Shown here: positions 1 to 5,748 of the stretch, one piece after another
How the letters are laid out: the number at the start of each line of letters is the position of its first letter
Position numbering within the stretch: position 1 is the stretch's first letter
DNA from: Deltaproteobacteria bacterium
GTDB lineage: Bacteria; Desulfobacterota; Binatia; Binatales; Binataceae
DNA length: 5,748 nucleotides
Assembly (NCBI GenBank): GCA_021799555.1
Contig: JAJZAG010000248.1
Location: forward strand, 1 to 5,748
Direction: 5' to 3'
Translations under genes and position numbers: made by a program
The notes under the pieces: generated by a model
Databases searched by the model: none
What the model was told of the DNA's origin: nothing
Seen by the model: only the letters and a program-made list of their open reading frames with translations

Positions 1-1149
1 GCCGCTCTGCTGATCTGCGGATGCCGATCCCGCTCGACCGGCTCGCAGGCTCCGGCGGCGCAGGCGCTCACCCCGATGTTGATCGCGGTCAAAGCGCCGC
101 CGGTGCCGTTTGTCGGCTCTGACGGGCGTGTTCATCTGGTTTACGAACTGTGGCTGACCAACTTTTCAAGCGGACAGGCCGCGGTCGAGCAGGTACAGAT
201 CTATGGTGACGGTCAGCTCATCGAGAATCTGGATACATCTGGCGTGGCCGCCCGATTGCAACCTGGCGGGATGCGCACGGCAAGCGCCACGATGGCGCCG
301 AGCGCTCGCGCCCTGCTCTTCGTCCACATCACACTCCCCGCCGGCGCCGCCATTCCGTCCGCGTTGCGTGACACCGTGCGTGCTCACTTCGACGCCGCGC
401 CGCCCGGCCATCGAGAGATCACCGAGACGCTTGACGCGACACCGATCGACAATCGCCCGGTAGCGGTGTTCGGGCCTCCACTTAGAGGCGAGCACTACAT
501 CTCCGCCGATTCGTGCTGCGATTCGACGCGCCATATGCGCGCCGCACTGGCGGTTGACGGCAAAGTCTATCTAGCTCAGCGCTTCGCCGTGGATTGGGAG
601 GAACTCGACGCCCAGAACCGGATTTACGCCGGCGCAAAAACCGATTCGAAGAGCTACACGATCTATGGCAAACCGGTGCTCGCGGTTGCGAGCGCCCGAG
701 TCGTCACCGCGATTAACGATCAACCCGACCAGACTCCCGGCAGCTTTCCGACCGGCCTAACGATCGATCAGGCCGACGGCAACGCTGTTATCCTCGATCT
801 CGGCAGCGGGAACTTCGCGATGTACGCCCACATGCAGCCGGGCAGCGTGCGGGTCAGTGTGGGCGACCGAGTCGTGCGCGGTCAGGTGATTGGGTTGGTC
901 GGCAACTCCGGCAACTCAATCGCGCCGCATCTTCATTTCCAGGTGATGGACGAACCGCGGTCGCTTGCCTCGAACGGACTGCCCTACGAGATCGACAGCT
1001 ATCAGGTTACCGCGGCCGCGCCGGGCACCGAGGCATTCGACATCGCTGAGTCCAACGGCACTCCGCTCGACCTCACGCCCATTTCGCCGCCGACGCGCGT
1101 GACCGCGGCACTTCCGCTCGATCAGCTAATCATCTCGTTCGGCGATTGA
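1..1149 (+). CDS. M23 (LytM-like) metallopeptidase family protein, probable lipoprotein, 5' end cut by window
   Basis: The frame is open from base 1 to the TGA at 1147-1149. The first in-window ATG (76) is probably internal: codons 1-8 read AALLICGC, like the end of a lipoprotein signal peptide with Cys codon 8 as the lipidated residue, followed by a Ser/Ala/Gln-rich linker, so the start lies upstream of the window. Numbering from Met76, residues 10-145 look like an extracytoplasmic beta-sandwich domain, and residues 190-310 form the M23 fold. Visible M23 residues are H252 (YAHM) and H285/H287 (HLHF), plus the glycine-rich GDRVVRGQVIGLVGNSGN strand preceding them. The usual first motif HxxxD is altered: it reads RFAVD (D173), with Arg where His is expected, while a histidine sits upstream at H153 (TRHMR). 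Family knowledge: M23 enzymes are zinc endopeptidases that cut peptidoglycan cross-bridges. Inference: it acts in the cell envelope, as an enzyme or as a non-catalytic binder. Family membership is sure; activity is not. Confidence 0.88.
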   Translation, partial: AALLICGCRSRSTGSQAPAAQALTPMLIAVKAPPVPFVGSDGRVHLVYELWLTNFSSGQAAVEQVQIYGDGQLIENLDTSGVAARLQPGGMRTASATMAPSARALLFVHITLPAGAAIPSALRDTVRAHFDAAPPGHREITETLDATPIDNRPVAVFGPPLRGEHYISADSCCDSTRHMRAALAVDGKVYLAQRFAVDWEELDAQNRIYAGAKTDSKSYTIYGKPVLAVASARVVTAINDQPDQTPGSFPTGLTIDQADGNAVILDLGSGNFAMYAHMQPGSVRVSVGDRVVRGQVIGLVGNSGNSIAPHLHFQVMDEPRSLASNGLPYEIDSYQVTAAAPGTEAFDIAESNGTPLDLTPISPPTRVTAALPLDQLIISFGD

Positions 1150-1158
1150 TCCGCGGCG

Positions 1159-1180
1159 CCCCGCCGATTAGCGCGGCGGC
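1159..1180. terminator. Short GC hairpin between convergent genes, possible bidirectional terminator
   Basis: CCGCCG (1161-1166) and CGGCGG (1174-1179) form a perfect 6-bp stem around a 7-base loop. The hairpin lies just after the plus-strand M23 stop, and its loop holds most of the TAA stop codon of the minus-strand dehydrogenase (1168-1170). No T tract follows on either strand, so a classical intrinsic terminator is not shown. The position between two convergent gene ends is the main support. Confidence 0.25.
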
Positions 1181-1935
1181 ATCCGCAACGCGCCGTCGAG
1201 GCGGATCGTCTCCCCGTTGAGCATCGCGTTCTCGACTATGTGGCGCACGAGCGCCGCATACTCGCGCGGCTGGCCAAGCCGCTGCGGAAACGGAATCTGC
1301 GCGGCCAGCGCCTTGCGCGCGTCATCGGGCAACCCCGCCAGCATCGGAGTCTCGAACGTTCCCGGCGCGATTGTGCACACGCGGATCCCGAGCGATGACA
1401 AATCGCGCGCGATCGGCAGCGTCATCCCGACCACGCCGCCCTTCGACGCCGAGTAGGCTGCCTGTCCGATCTGTCCGTCAAACGCCGCTACCGACGCAGT
1501 GTTGATGATCACGCCGCGCTCGCCGTCAGCGTTGGGCTGATTCTTCGCCATCGCGGCCGCGGCGAGCCTGATCACGTTGAAGGTGCCGACAAGATTGACC
1601 TGGATCACCTTATTGAACAGGTCGAACGAATGCGGTCCTTGCTTGGTAAGGGTGCGCATGGCGCGGCCGATTCCGGCGCAGTTGACGGCGATATGAATCG
1701 CGCCGAACCTGGCTGTCGCCGCGGCGACCGCGGCGGAGACTTCCTTTTCGGAAACCACGTCGGCGGGCGTGAAGATCGCATTCGCTCCGAGCGACTCGGC
1801 AACCATCTGGCCGGGCGACGCCGGCAAATCGACGATTACGGCCTTTGCGCCGCCCGATATCAATTCACGCACGGTGGCTTCGCCCAGTCCAGAGCCTCCA
1901 CCGGAAACAAGCGCGACAGTGTCTTTCAGATTCAT
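1168..1935 (-). CDS. 3-hydroxyacyl-CoA dehydrogenase type II-like short-chain dehydrogenase (HSD17B10-like)
   Basis: This is a 255-residue classical short-chain dehydrogenase/reductase of normal length. The NAD-binding glycine motif is SGGGSGLG (11-18), with Ser replacing the usual Thr. D36 after the second strand suggests NAD(H) rather than NADP(H). NCAG is at 85-88, and the catalytic tetrad is N114, S148, Y161, K165 (YSASK). Stretches such as GTFNVIRL, GVIINTASVAAF, AAYSASKGG, GMTLPIARDL and the C-terminal IRLDGALRM match, from memory, human HSD17B10 (type II HADH) very closely. That enzyme oxidises short and branched 3-hydroxyacyl-CoAs, as in isoleucine breakdown, and also some steroids. 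The likely reaction is therefore cytosolic NAD-dependent oxidation of a 3-hydroxyacyl-CoA; the exact substrate is unknown. It is the last gene of the minus-strand cluster, 79 bases after the antiporter, with a good ribosome site before the ATG. FabG is less likely given these matches. Confidence 0.93.
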   Translation of the reverse strand: MNLKDTVALVSGGGSGLGEATVRELISGGAKAVIVDLPASPGQMVAESLGANAIFTPADVVSEKEVSAAVAAATARFGAIHIAVNCAGIGRAMRTLTKQGPHSFDLFNKVIQVNLVGTFNVIRLAAAAMAKNQPNADGERGVIINTASVAAFDGQIGQAAYSASKGGVVGMTLPIARDLSSLGIRVCTIAPGTFETPMLAGLPDDARKALAAQIPFPQRLGQPREYAALVRHIVENAMLNGETIRLDGALRMPPR

Positions 1936-1940
1936 GGCAA

Positions 1941-1946
1941 CCTCAC
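1941..1946 (-). promoter_or_regulatory. Ribosome binding site of the HADH type II-like gene
   Basis: On the minus strand GTGAGG lies five bases (TTGCC) before the ATG at 1935 and supports this start. A small dyad, CGGG-ATTT-CCCG (1947-1958), sits immediately upstream and could form a 4-bp hairpin next to the site. Its effect on translation is unknown. Confidence 0.6.
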
Positions 1947-2014
1947 CGGGAAATCCCGCAAAAAGTTACGACCGACCCGCCGCCGATGCAACCGCGCGCA
2001 CTTCGGCTTGATGT

Positions 2015-4045
2015 TCACGCGGCTTGCGGTGACGCGCCCGTCAGCAGAGCGCGCGCCGCCTCGACACCGCCGCGCGGACCGGCCACCTCGAGCACATCGC
2101 CGACGCTCAATACTTCGTCGCCCGAGGGAACGATCACCTGACCGTCGCTGCGCGCGATCGCGATCGCGGTCGCGCCCGTCGCGGCACGCAGGTCGAGCTC
2201 GGCAAGCGTCCTGCCAACCGCGGCCGCGTCCGCCTCGAGCGCGATCGGCGTGATCGTTCCGAGACCGGGGACTTCCCGCGCCGCGTTCCGGTTCGACGCG
2301 AGCGCCGCGCCGACCAACTGTGCGACAGCGCGGAGATTGCCTTGCAGCTTGCGCGCACTTCGCCAGATCACCGACGCCATCAGCGTCGCAACGATAAGGA
2401 ACATGCCGATTCCCTCGATCGGTGCGAGAAACGGCTGCACGATCGCGAGCAGCGGCATCACGATCACGAGCAAAATCGTCGCGTGCAGAACCGCGATAGC
2501 CGCCTCTTCGGCCGCGGACGGCGCCGCGTCGATTCCCGATCGCAGTGAGCGCGTCGCGATCGCCTGCGCGAGGCCACGCGCCCCCGCATTGATCGCATAG
2601 CCGAACGGCGCGCAGACGATCAGCACGGCCAGATCCATCCACAGGCCCGCCGCAAAATCCGTTTGGTGGAATAGCCGCACAATCCGGGCGCTCAACCCCA
2701 GTGGATCGAGTTCGTTGAAAATAATAATCGCGACGATCCCGATCGCTCCGGCGCCCGCCGTCACAACCGACCATCCGAGCGCGCGCCGCGGCGCCGGACG
2801 TTGCCGCATCCGCTCCATCAGCGAGTCGTAGATTGCCTGCAGCGAACCGATCCGCTGCGGGATAATCCTGCGCGCCACAAAATCGCTCGTCGCACCCGAG
2901 GCGCGAATCATAAACGGCGTCGTGAACGTCGTGATTGCCGATACCGCGACCGCCAAGGTGTAAACGAAATCGCGCGTCGCGTGCGTCTGAATCCCGACGC
3001 CCGCGATGATGAACGAAAACTCGCCGATCTGCGTCAGGCTCATTCCCGCCCGCACCGAAGTGTTGACGCCCGCGCCCGACAAGATCGACGCGATCGTCAC
3101 CGAGACAAGCTTGCCGGCGATTACCGCGCCGACCAACAACGTCAACGCGGCCCAATGCGCGACGATCTGCGACGGGTCGATCATCATCCCGACCGACACG
3201 AAGAACACCGCCGCGAACATATCGCGCACCGGCGCAACCAGATGTTCGATACTGTCCGCGTCACCCGACTCCGCCACCATCGAGCCCGCCAGAAATGCGC
3301 CGAGCGCGACCGAGTAGCCCGCGTGCTCGGCGATTATCGCAAAGACGAAGCAGATTCCGACGCACGCGACGAGCGTTGTTTCCGCGCGTCCCATTCGCAC
3401 GATCTGCCGCACGCTCCATGGCACGACAAGCATCCCGCCGCCGACCAGGAGCGCGAGAAAGATCGCGAGCCGTCCAACCACCTTCGCCATCATCGCGGCG
3501 TCGAGCCCCGCGCCCGAGGCCAGCGCGGTCAGCACCGCCAGCAGCATCACGGCGGTCAAGTCCTCCGCCAGCAGCACGCCGAACACGAGGTCGCGCACGG
3601 GCGCCGGAACGTCCTCTTCGCCGAACGCTTTGGCGACGATGGTCGTGCTCGAGATCGAGAGAATCGCGCCCGTGAAGATCGATTCGAGCCGCGTCCATCC
3701 CATCGCCTGCCCGACCATATAGCCGAGCCACAGCATCATCCCGACCTGCAGTGCGGTGACGAAGCCCGCGGTTGGTCCGAGCTGCACGAGCTTACGGAGG
3801 CGGAACTCGAGCCCGATCCCGAACATCAACAGGATCACGCCCAGCTCCGACAGCGTGTGAATTCTGTCCGTGCTCGCGAACAGAAGCGGCGTATACGGCC
3901 CAACGATCACGCCCGCGACCAGATATCCGACCACCACCGGCTGACGGATCTTCTGAAACACGACGGTCGTAACCGCCGCTACTCCGAGCACCAGTCCCAG
4001 GTCTTCGAGGATATTGTGCGACGCGACAATCATCTGCCCCGACAC
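2015..4045 (-). CDS. CPA2-family cation:proton antiporter (Kef/NapA-type) with C-terminal TrkA-C (RCK_C) domain
   Basis: This 676-residue inner-membrane protein has an N-terminal Na+/H+ exchanger domain (about 10-385) with roughly twelve hydrophobic segments. Recognisable CPA2 stretches are RQPVVVGYLVAGVIVGP (34-50), GVILLMFGIGLEF (69-81), SSTTIVAK (132-139), the acidic pair E161-D162 where NapA has Asp-Asp and KefC has Gln-Asp, K312 in a late helix, and GEFSFI (341-346). Four further hydrophobic segments follow (about 423-443, 467-489, 517-540, 545-567), then a soluble tail (about 594-670) that looks like RCK_C, ending in the typical SVGDVLEVAG pattern. The Rossmann RCK_N domain of KefB/KefC is absent. 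Likely role: exchange of K+ or Na+ for H+ in pH, ion or turgor control, with the tail as a ligand sensor. Ion and ligand cannot be read from sequence. The start is GTG at 4045, since an in-frame TAA lies one codon upstream; ATG at 4033 is an alternative giving 672 residues. Confidence 0.9.
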   Translation of the reverse strand: MSGQMIVASHNILEDLGLVLGVAAVTTVVFQKIRQPVVVGYLVAGVIVGPYTPLLFASTDRIHTLSELGVILLMFGIGLEFRLRKLVQLGPTAGFVTALQVGMMLWLGYMVGQAMGWTRLESIFTGAILSISSTTIVAKAFGEEDVPAPVRDLVFGVLLAEDLTAVMLLAVLTALASGAGLDAAMMAKVVGRLAIFLALLVGGGMLVVPWSVRQIVRMGRAETTLVACVGICFVFAIIAEHAGYSVALGAFLAGSMVAESGDADSIEHLVAPVRDMFAAVFFVSVGMMIDPSQIVAHWAALTLLVGAVIAGKLVSVTIASILSGAGVNTSVRAGMSLTQIGEFSFIIAGVGIQTHATRDFVYTLAVAVSAITTFTTPFMIRASGATSDFVARRIIPQRIGSLQAIYDSLMERMRQRPAPRRALGWSVVTAGAGAIGIVAIIIFNELDPLGLSARIVRLFHQTDFAAGLWMDLAVLIVCAPFGYAINAGARGLAQAIATRSLRSGIDAAPSAAEEAAIAVLHATILLVIVMPLLAIVQPFLAPIEGIGMFLIVATLMASVIWRSARKLQGNLRAVAQLVGAALASNRNAAREVPGLGTITPIALEADAAAVGRTLAELDLRAATGATAIAIARSDGQVIVPSGDEVLSVGDVLEVAGPRGGVEAARALLTGASPQAA

Positions 4046-4076
4046 TTCTTATCGGGACACATAGCCGCGCGATAGA

Positions 4077-5240
4077 TCACGCGGCGGCGCTCACCCGCGG
4101 CAGCACCTTCGTCCAGAACAGTTCGATCGTTTTCATCATGCGGTCGTGCGGCATCAGACCGTTGTACATCCATGCAAATACCCACCTGATCGGAAGCCGC
4201 TTCAGCAGATGCTCAACCTGCCGCGTCACGCTATCGACGGTGCCGACGAACGCAAGTCCGTTCGACCATAAATCGGCGGCTTCTCCGGTTTTTGGATCCT
4301 CGAGCCCCTTCGAGAATCCGAACGGCTCGAACCATTCGTGGCCGCAGAAGTAACCGCTCTCGCGCCAGATCGCGCGCGCCTCGTCGTCGCTGTCGGCGAT
4401 CACGATATCGCGCAGCACGCCCATCCCGTCGCCGAGCGGACGTTTCGACACTTCGGCGTAAACCTCGCACAGATGATGCTCGAGGTCCGGATGCAGCGGC
4501 GGCAAAATCGCGGTGACGCCCTCCTGCGCGCACCATCTGATGCTGCGTTCGGACGACGCGAATGGCTGGAAGATTGGGGGATGCGGTTTCTGCACCGGCT
4601 TGGGCACCACAGAAACCGCGCGCACGATCCCGCCCTCGACGCCGCCGCCCCATTTGTTGGTCGCCTCGATATTCCACGGCGTCGGGCCGGCGGGGATACG
4701 CCAGTACTTGCCCTCGTAGGTGAGAAAGTCCTCCGTCCACGCCTTCTTGATTATCCGGAAGCTCTCCTCGAACGCCGCCCGATTGGCCGCGTCGATCTCG
4801 TCGTGCTGATGCGGCTGCGCGCCGTGAATCCCGTGGTTCTGTTGCGCCATGATATCAACCCATCGCCGCTGATAGCCGCGTGCGAAGCCCGCGTTGGCGC
4901 GTCCGCCCGACATGTGATCGAGCATCGCGATATCCTCGGCGACCCGAATCGGATTCTGCGACGGCAGCACGATCCCGAGTTGCCCGACGCGCAGCCGCTT
5001 CGTCTGCATCGCGATATACAGGTCGAGCAGCACAGGGTTGTTCGACAGCTCGAAGCCCTCGACGTGGAAGTGATGCTCGGTGAAGCTCATCGAGTCGTAA
5101 CCGAGATCGTCGGCGAGCCGCGCCTGCGCCGACAACTCGCGCAGCATCTGGTCGTACAGCGCGCCGTTGAGACCGACGCGTCCCTTCTCGATCTCGGCCT
5201 TGCTCCCGACCGACGGCAGATAGAACAGCGATACCTTCAT
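4077..5240 (-). CDS. Luciferase-like (LLM class) flavin-dependent oxidoreductase
   Basis: This 387-residue protein belongs to the bacterial-luciferase-like TIM-barrel superfamily, which uses reduced FMN or F420 to oxidise small organic substrates. Evidence in order: an N-terminal strand KVSLFYLPSVG; ARLADDLGYDSMSFTEHHF (40-58), with the E-H-H motif typical of LuxA-like active sites; RLRVGQLGIVLPSQNPIRVAEDIAMLDHMSGGR (82-114) followed by AGFARGY, the usual flavin-side loop; KPVQKPHPPIF (214-224); and GTVDSV (333-338), the common late motif before the C-terminal helix. Length fits the longer LuxA-like members. A His-rich insert lies at 133-150. Start choice: ATG at 5240, because GGAG lies ten bases before it but only one base before the in-frame GTG at 5249. 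It is the first gene of the minus-strand cluster, 31 bases before the antiporter. Substrate and cofactor (FMN or F420) are unknown; a cytosolic monooxygenase is most likely. Confidence 0.92.
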   Translation of the reverse strand: MKVSLFYLPSVGSKAEIEKGRVGLNGALYDQMLRELSAQARLADDLGYDSMSFTEHHFHVEGFELSNNPVLLDLYIAMQTKRLRVGQLGIVLPSQNPIRVAEDIAMLDHMSGGRANAGFARGYQRRWVDIMAQQNHGIHGAQPHQHDEIDAANRAAFEESFRIIKKAWTEDFLTYEGKYWRIPAGPTPWNIEATNKWGGGVEGGIVRAVSVVPKPVQKPHPPIFQPFASSERSIRWCAQEGVTAILPPLHPDLEHHLCEVYAEVSKRPLGDGMGVLRDIVIADSDDEARAIWRESGYFCGHEWFEPFGFSKGLEDPKTGEAADLWSNGLAFVGTVDSVTRQVEHLLKRLPIRWVFAWMYNGLMPHDRMMKTIELFWTKVLPRVSAAA

Positions 5241-5250
5241 CGTGGCCACA

Positions 5251-5254
5251 CTCC
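5251..5254 (-). promoter_or_regulatory. Ribosome binding site deciding the oxidoreductase start
   Basis: On the minus strand GGAG occupies 5254-5251. It is ten bases from the ATG at 5240 and one base from the GTG at 5249. A spacing of one base is too short for initiation, so the ATG is preferred although ten bases is slightly long. Confidence 0.5.
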
Positions 5255-5370
5255 AGCGCCGACTCTAAGCCGGAGCGCGCGAGGTCGGCAAGCGCCGCGA
5301 CGCGATCCCGTGCGCCCGAGCCTCGAGCCGAGTGCGCGGTGGGAGGCGGTATGCGATGGGTTCGATTGAT

Positions 5371-5399
5371 AAAAATCCGCGCGTGACGCAGGCGGATTT
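5371..5399 (-). terminator. Intrinsic terminator-like hairpin in the oxidoreductase leader
   Basis: AAATCCGC (5373-5380) and GCGGATTT (5392-5399) are a perfect 8-bp inverted repeat. Inside it GCG and CGC (5381-5383, 5387-5389) can extend the stem, leaving a two-base bulge and a three-base loop. Read on the minus strand the stem ends in GCGGA followed by five T (5375-5371), the classic intrinsic terminator form. On the plus strand only three T follow, so the minus orientation is favoured. It lies about 130 bases before the oxidoreductase ATG, so it ends either an upstream transcript or a leader RNA as an attenuator. If it stops all upstream transcription, the operon promoter must lie in 5250-5370, where I see no good consensus. 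Confidence 0.55.
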
Positions 5400-5538
5400 G
5401 CCGCGCCGGCATTCGGGATTCTCACCGCTCGGACGGCTTCGATCGTCACTTTTCGTCCTTCCATCTCCCGCGCTCCATCGATCCGTGCCAGGCCGCTACT
5501 CATTCTCCGCCGCCCGGTCGCTGCCCCCGCACGCCTTC

Positions 5539-5580
5539 ATTATGCACAAATCGAAAAAGAACATAAGGCTGATTTGTTCA
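5539..5580. promoter_or_regulatory. AT-rich island with 10-bp inverted repeat and -10-like hexamer
   Basis: TGCACAAATC (5543-5552) and GATTTGTTCA (5571-5580) are inverted copies matching at 9 of 10 positions, separated by 18 bases. On the minus strand CATAAT (5544-5539), five of six to the -10 consensus, overlaps the edge of the left half-site. No good -35 box is seen at 16-18 bases. The segment 5539-5600 is clearly richer in A and T than everything around it. Together this suggests a regulated promoter reading toward the oxidoreductase operon, with the repeat as a possible operator. This is inference from composition and symmetry only. Confidence 0.35.
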
Positions 5581-5584
5581 GGAG

Positions 5585-5610
5585 AAAAAAAAGCGATCAA
5601 ACGAACCGCT
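5585..5610 (-). terminator. Candidate intrinsic terminator with eight U
   Basis: On the minus strand AGCGGTT (5610-5604) can pair with GATCGCT (5598-5592) as a 7-bp stem containing two G-U pairs around the loop CGTTT. The stem runs straight into eight T (5592-5585). The stem is modest but the T tract is long. It would end a minus-strand gene whose body lies right of the window. Confidence 0.4.
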
Positions 5611-5650
5611 CCATCCGCTTCTGGACCGCGACCGGCAAGCCGTCGCCTCT

Positions 5651-5685
5651 GGTTCCTCGCCCTGTCAGGGAGAGTTAGGTGAGGG
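5651..5685. repeat. REP-like intergenic palindromic element
   Basis: Positions 5656-5674 form an imperfect 19-base palindrome: CTC, one unpaired base, CCCTG, a central T, CAGGG, one unpaired base, GAG. It is followed by TTAGGTGAGGG. The whole, read on the minus strand as CCCTCACCTAACTCTCCCTG and onward, resembles a type of dispersed intergenic palindrome common in GC-rich proteobacterial genomes, as I recall them. Only one copy is in this window, so repetition is not shown. Confidence 0.35.
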
Positions 5686-5748
5686 ACCGTATTCAGCGCA
5701 CAGCGCGGCGCAGATCGATCCCTGCCGGCGTTTGCCCGCCGCCCGCCG

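Larger units (their letters stand above)
5241..5748. other. Intergenic region upstream of the oxidoreductase operon, no convincing gene
   Basis: Short open frames exist on both strands (for example an 88-codon minus frame ending at 5237 and a 116-codon plus frame at 5332-5682). They lack recognisable domains, are Arg/Pro/Ser-rich as expected of random frames in GC-rich DNA, and run through the hairpins and the AT-rich island. The stretch is better read as regulatory DNA holding the two terminator-like hairpins, the inverted repeat and the REP-like element listed separately. Bases 5255-5370 hold nothing else I can identify. Confidence 0.55.

Noticed and set aside
76..78. ATG at 76 as the true start of the M23 gene
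   Set aside because: The frame is open upstream to base 1 and encodes what looks like the end of a lipoprotein signal peptide, so the start is outside the window.
1982..2007. Hairpin GCCGA/TCGGC in the gap between antiporter and dehydrogenase, considered as a terminator
   Set aside because: The 5-bp stem has a large interrupted loop and the nearest T run lies about 17 bases downstream, so it does not have terminator form; it may be chance.
2154..2563. Three copies of GCGATCGC (2154, 2160, 2556), the cyanobacterial HIP1 octamer
   Set aside because: They fall in Ala/Ile/Arg codons of a GC-rich gene, two of them overlapping, and nothing else suggests a cyanobacterium.
1932..3155. 407-codon minus-strand frame overlapping the antiporter in another frame
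   Set aside because: The product is Arg/Gly/Asp-rich and low in complexity, and the overlapping frame carries the recognisable antiporter motifs.
2801..4075. Long open frame on the plus strand opposite the antiporter gene (424 codons)
   Set aside because: Its product is dominated by Arg, His, Asp and Gln with no domain pattern, and the opposite strand encodes a clear membrane antiporter. Long antisense frames are expected in GC-rich codon-biased DNA.
4338..5369. 343-codon plus-strand frame opposite the luciferase-like gene
   Set aside because: It is an antisense shadow; its Arg/His/Leu-rich product shows no family features, and the minus strand encodes a well-supported enzyme.
5237..5503. 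88-codon minus-strand frame just before the oxidoreductase
   Set aside because: It runs through the terminator hairpin, has only a poorly spaced ribosome site (GGAG two bases before ATG), and its second half is Arg-rich filler. A leader peptide is possible but unsupported.

Overview
The window is strongly GC-rich, with G or C at most third codon positions, and it is densely coding over its first 5.25 kb. It has four recognisable protein genes: one on the plus strand that is cut by the left edge, and three in a row on the minus strand. Nothing in it is phage- or transposon-like. The gene types (a lipoprotein-like M23 protein, a 3-hydroxyacyl-CoA dehydrogenase type II, a long-chain luciferase-like oxidoreductase) together with the GC bias would fit a GC-rich soil or sediment bacterium such as Binatota, Rokubacteria or another deltaproteobacterium-like lineage. 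This placement is an impression from protein style, not a measurement.

Left part (1-1149, plus strand): an exported protein with a C-terminal M23 (LytM-like) peptidase domain. Its frame is open to base 1, and the first codons read as the end of a lipoprotein signal peptide, so the true start lies off the window. It converges on the minus-strand genes with an 18-base gap, where a short GC hairpin overlaps the stop codon of the neighbouring gene.

Middle (1168-5240, minus strand, read right to left): a luciferase-like flavin-dependent oxidoreductase, then 31 bases later a CPA2-type cation:proton antiporter with a C-terminal TrkA-C/RCK_C domain, then 79 bases later a short-chain dehydrogenase closely resembling 3-hydroxyacyl-CoA dehydrogenase type II (HSD17B10). 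Direction and spacing fit one transcription unit. A shared pathway is not evident: two are redox enzymes that could act on organic substrates or acyl-CoAs, and the third handles cations at the membrane.

Right part (5241-5748): about 500 bases with no convincing gene but with regulatory-looking structure. From right to left on the minus strand I see a REP-like imperfect palindrome (5651-5685), a hairpin followed by eight U (5585-5610), an AT-rich island with a 10-bp inverted repeat and a -10-like hexamer (5539-5580), and a second hairpin ending in five U (5371-5399). The last lies about 130 bases before the oxidoreductase start. It could close a small RNA of about 160 nt or act as an attenuator in the operon leader. 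I found no strongly novel multi-gene system here. The most unusual items are this leader arrangement, the antiporter architecture and the altered zinc motif of the M23 protein.
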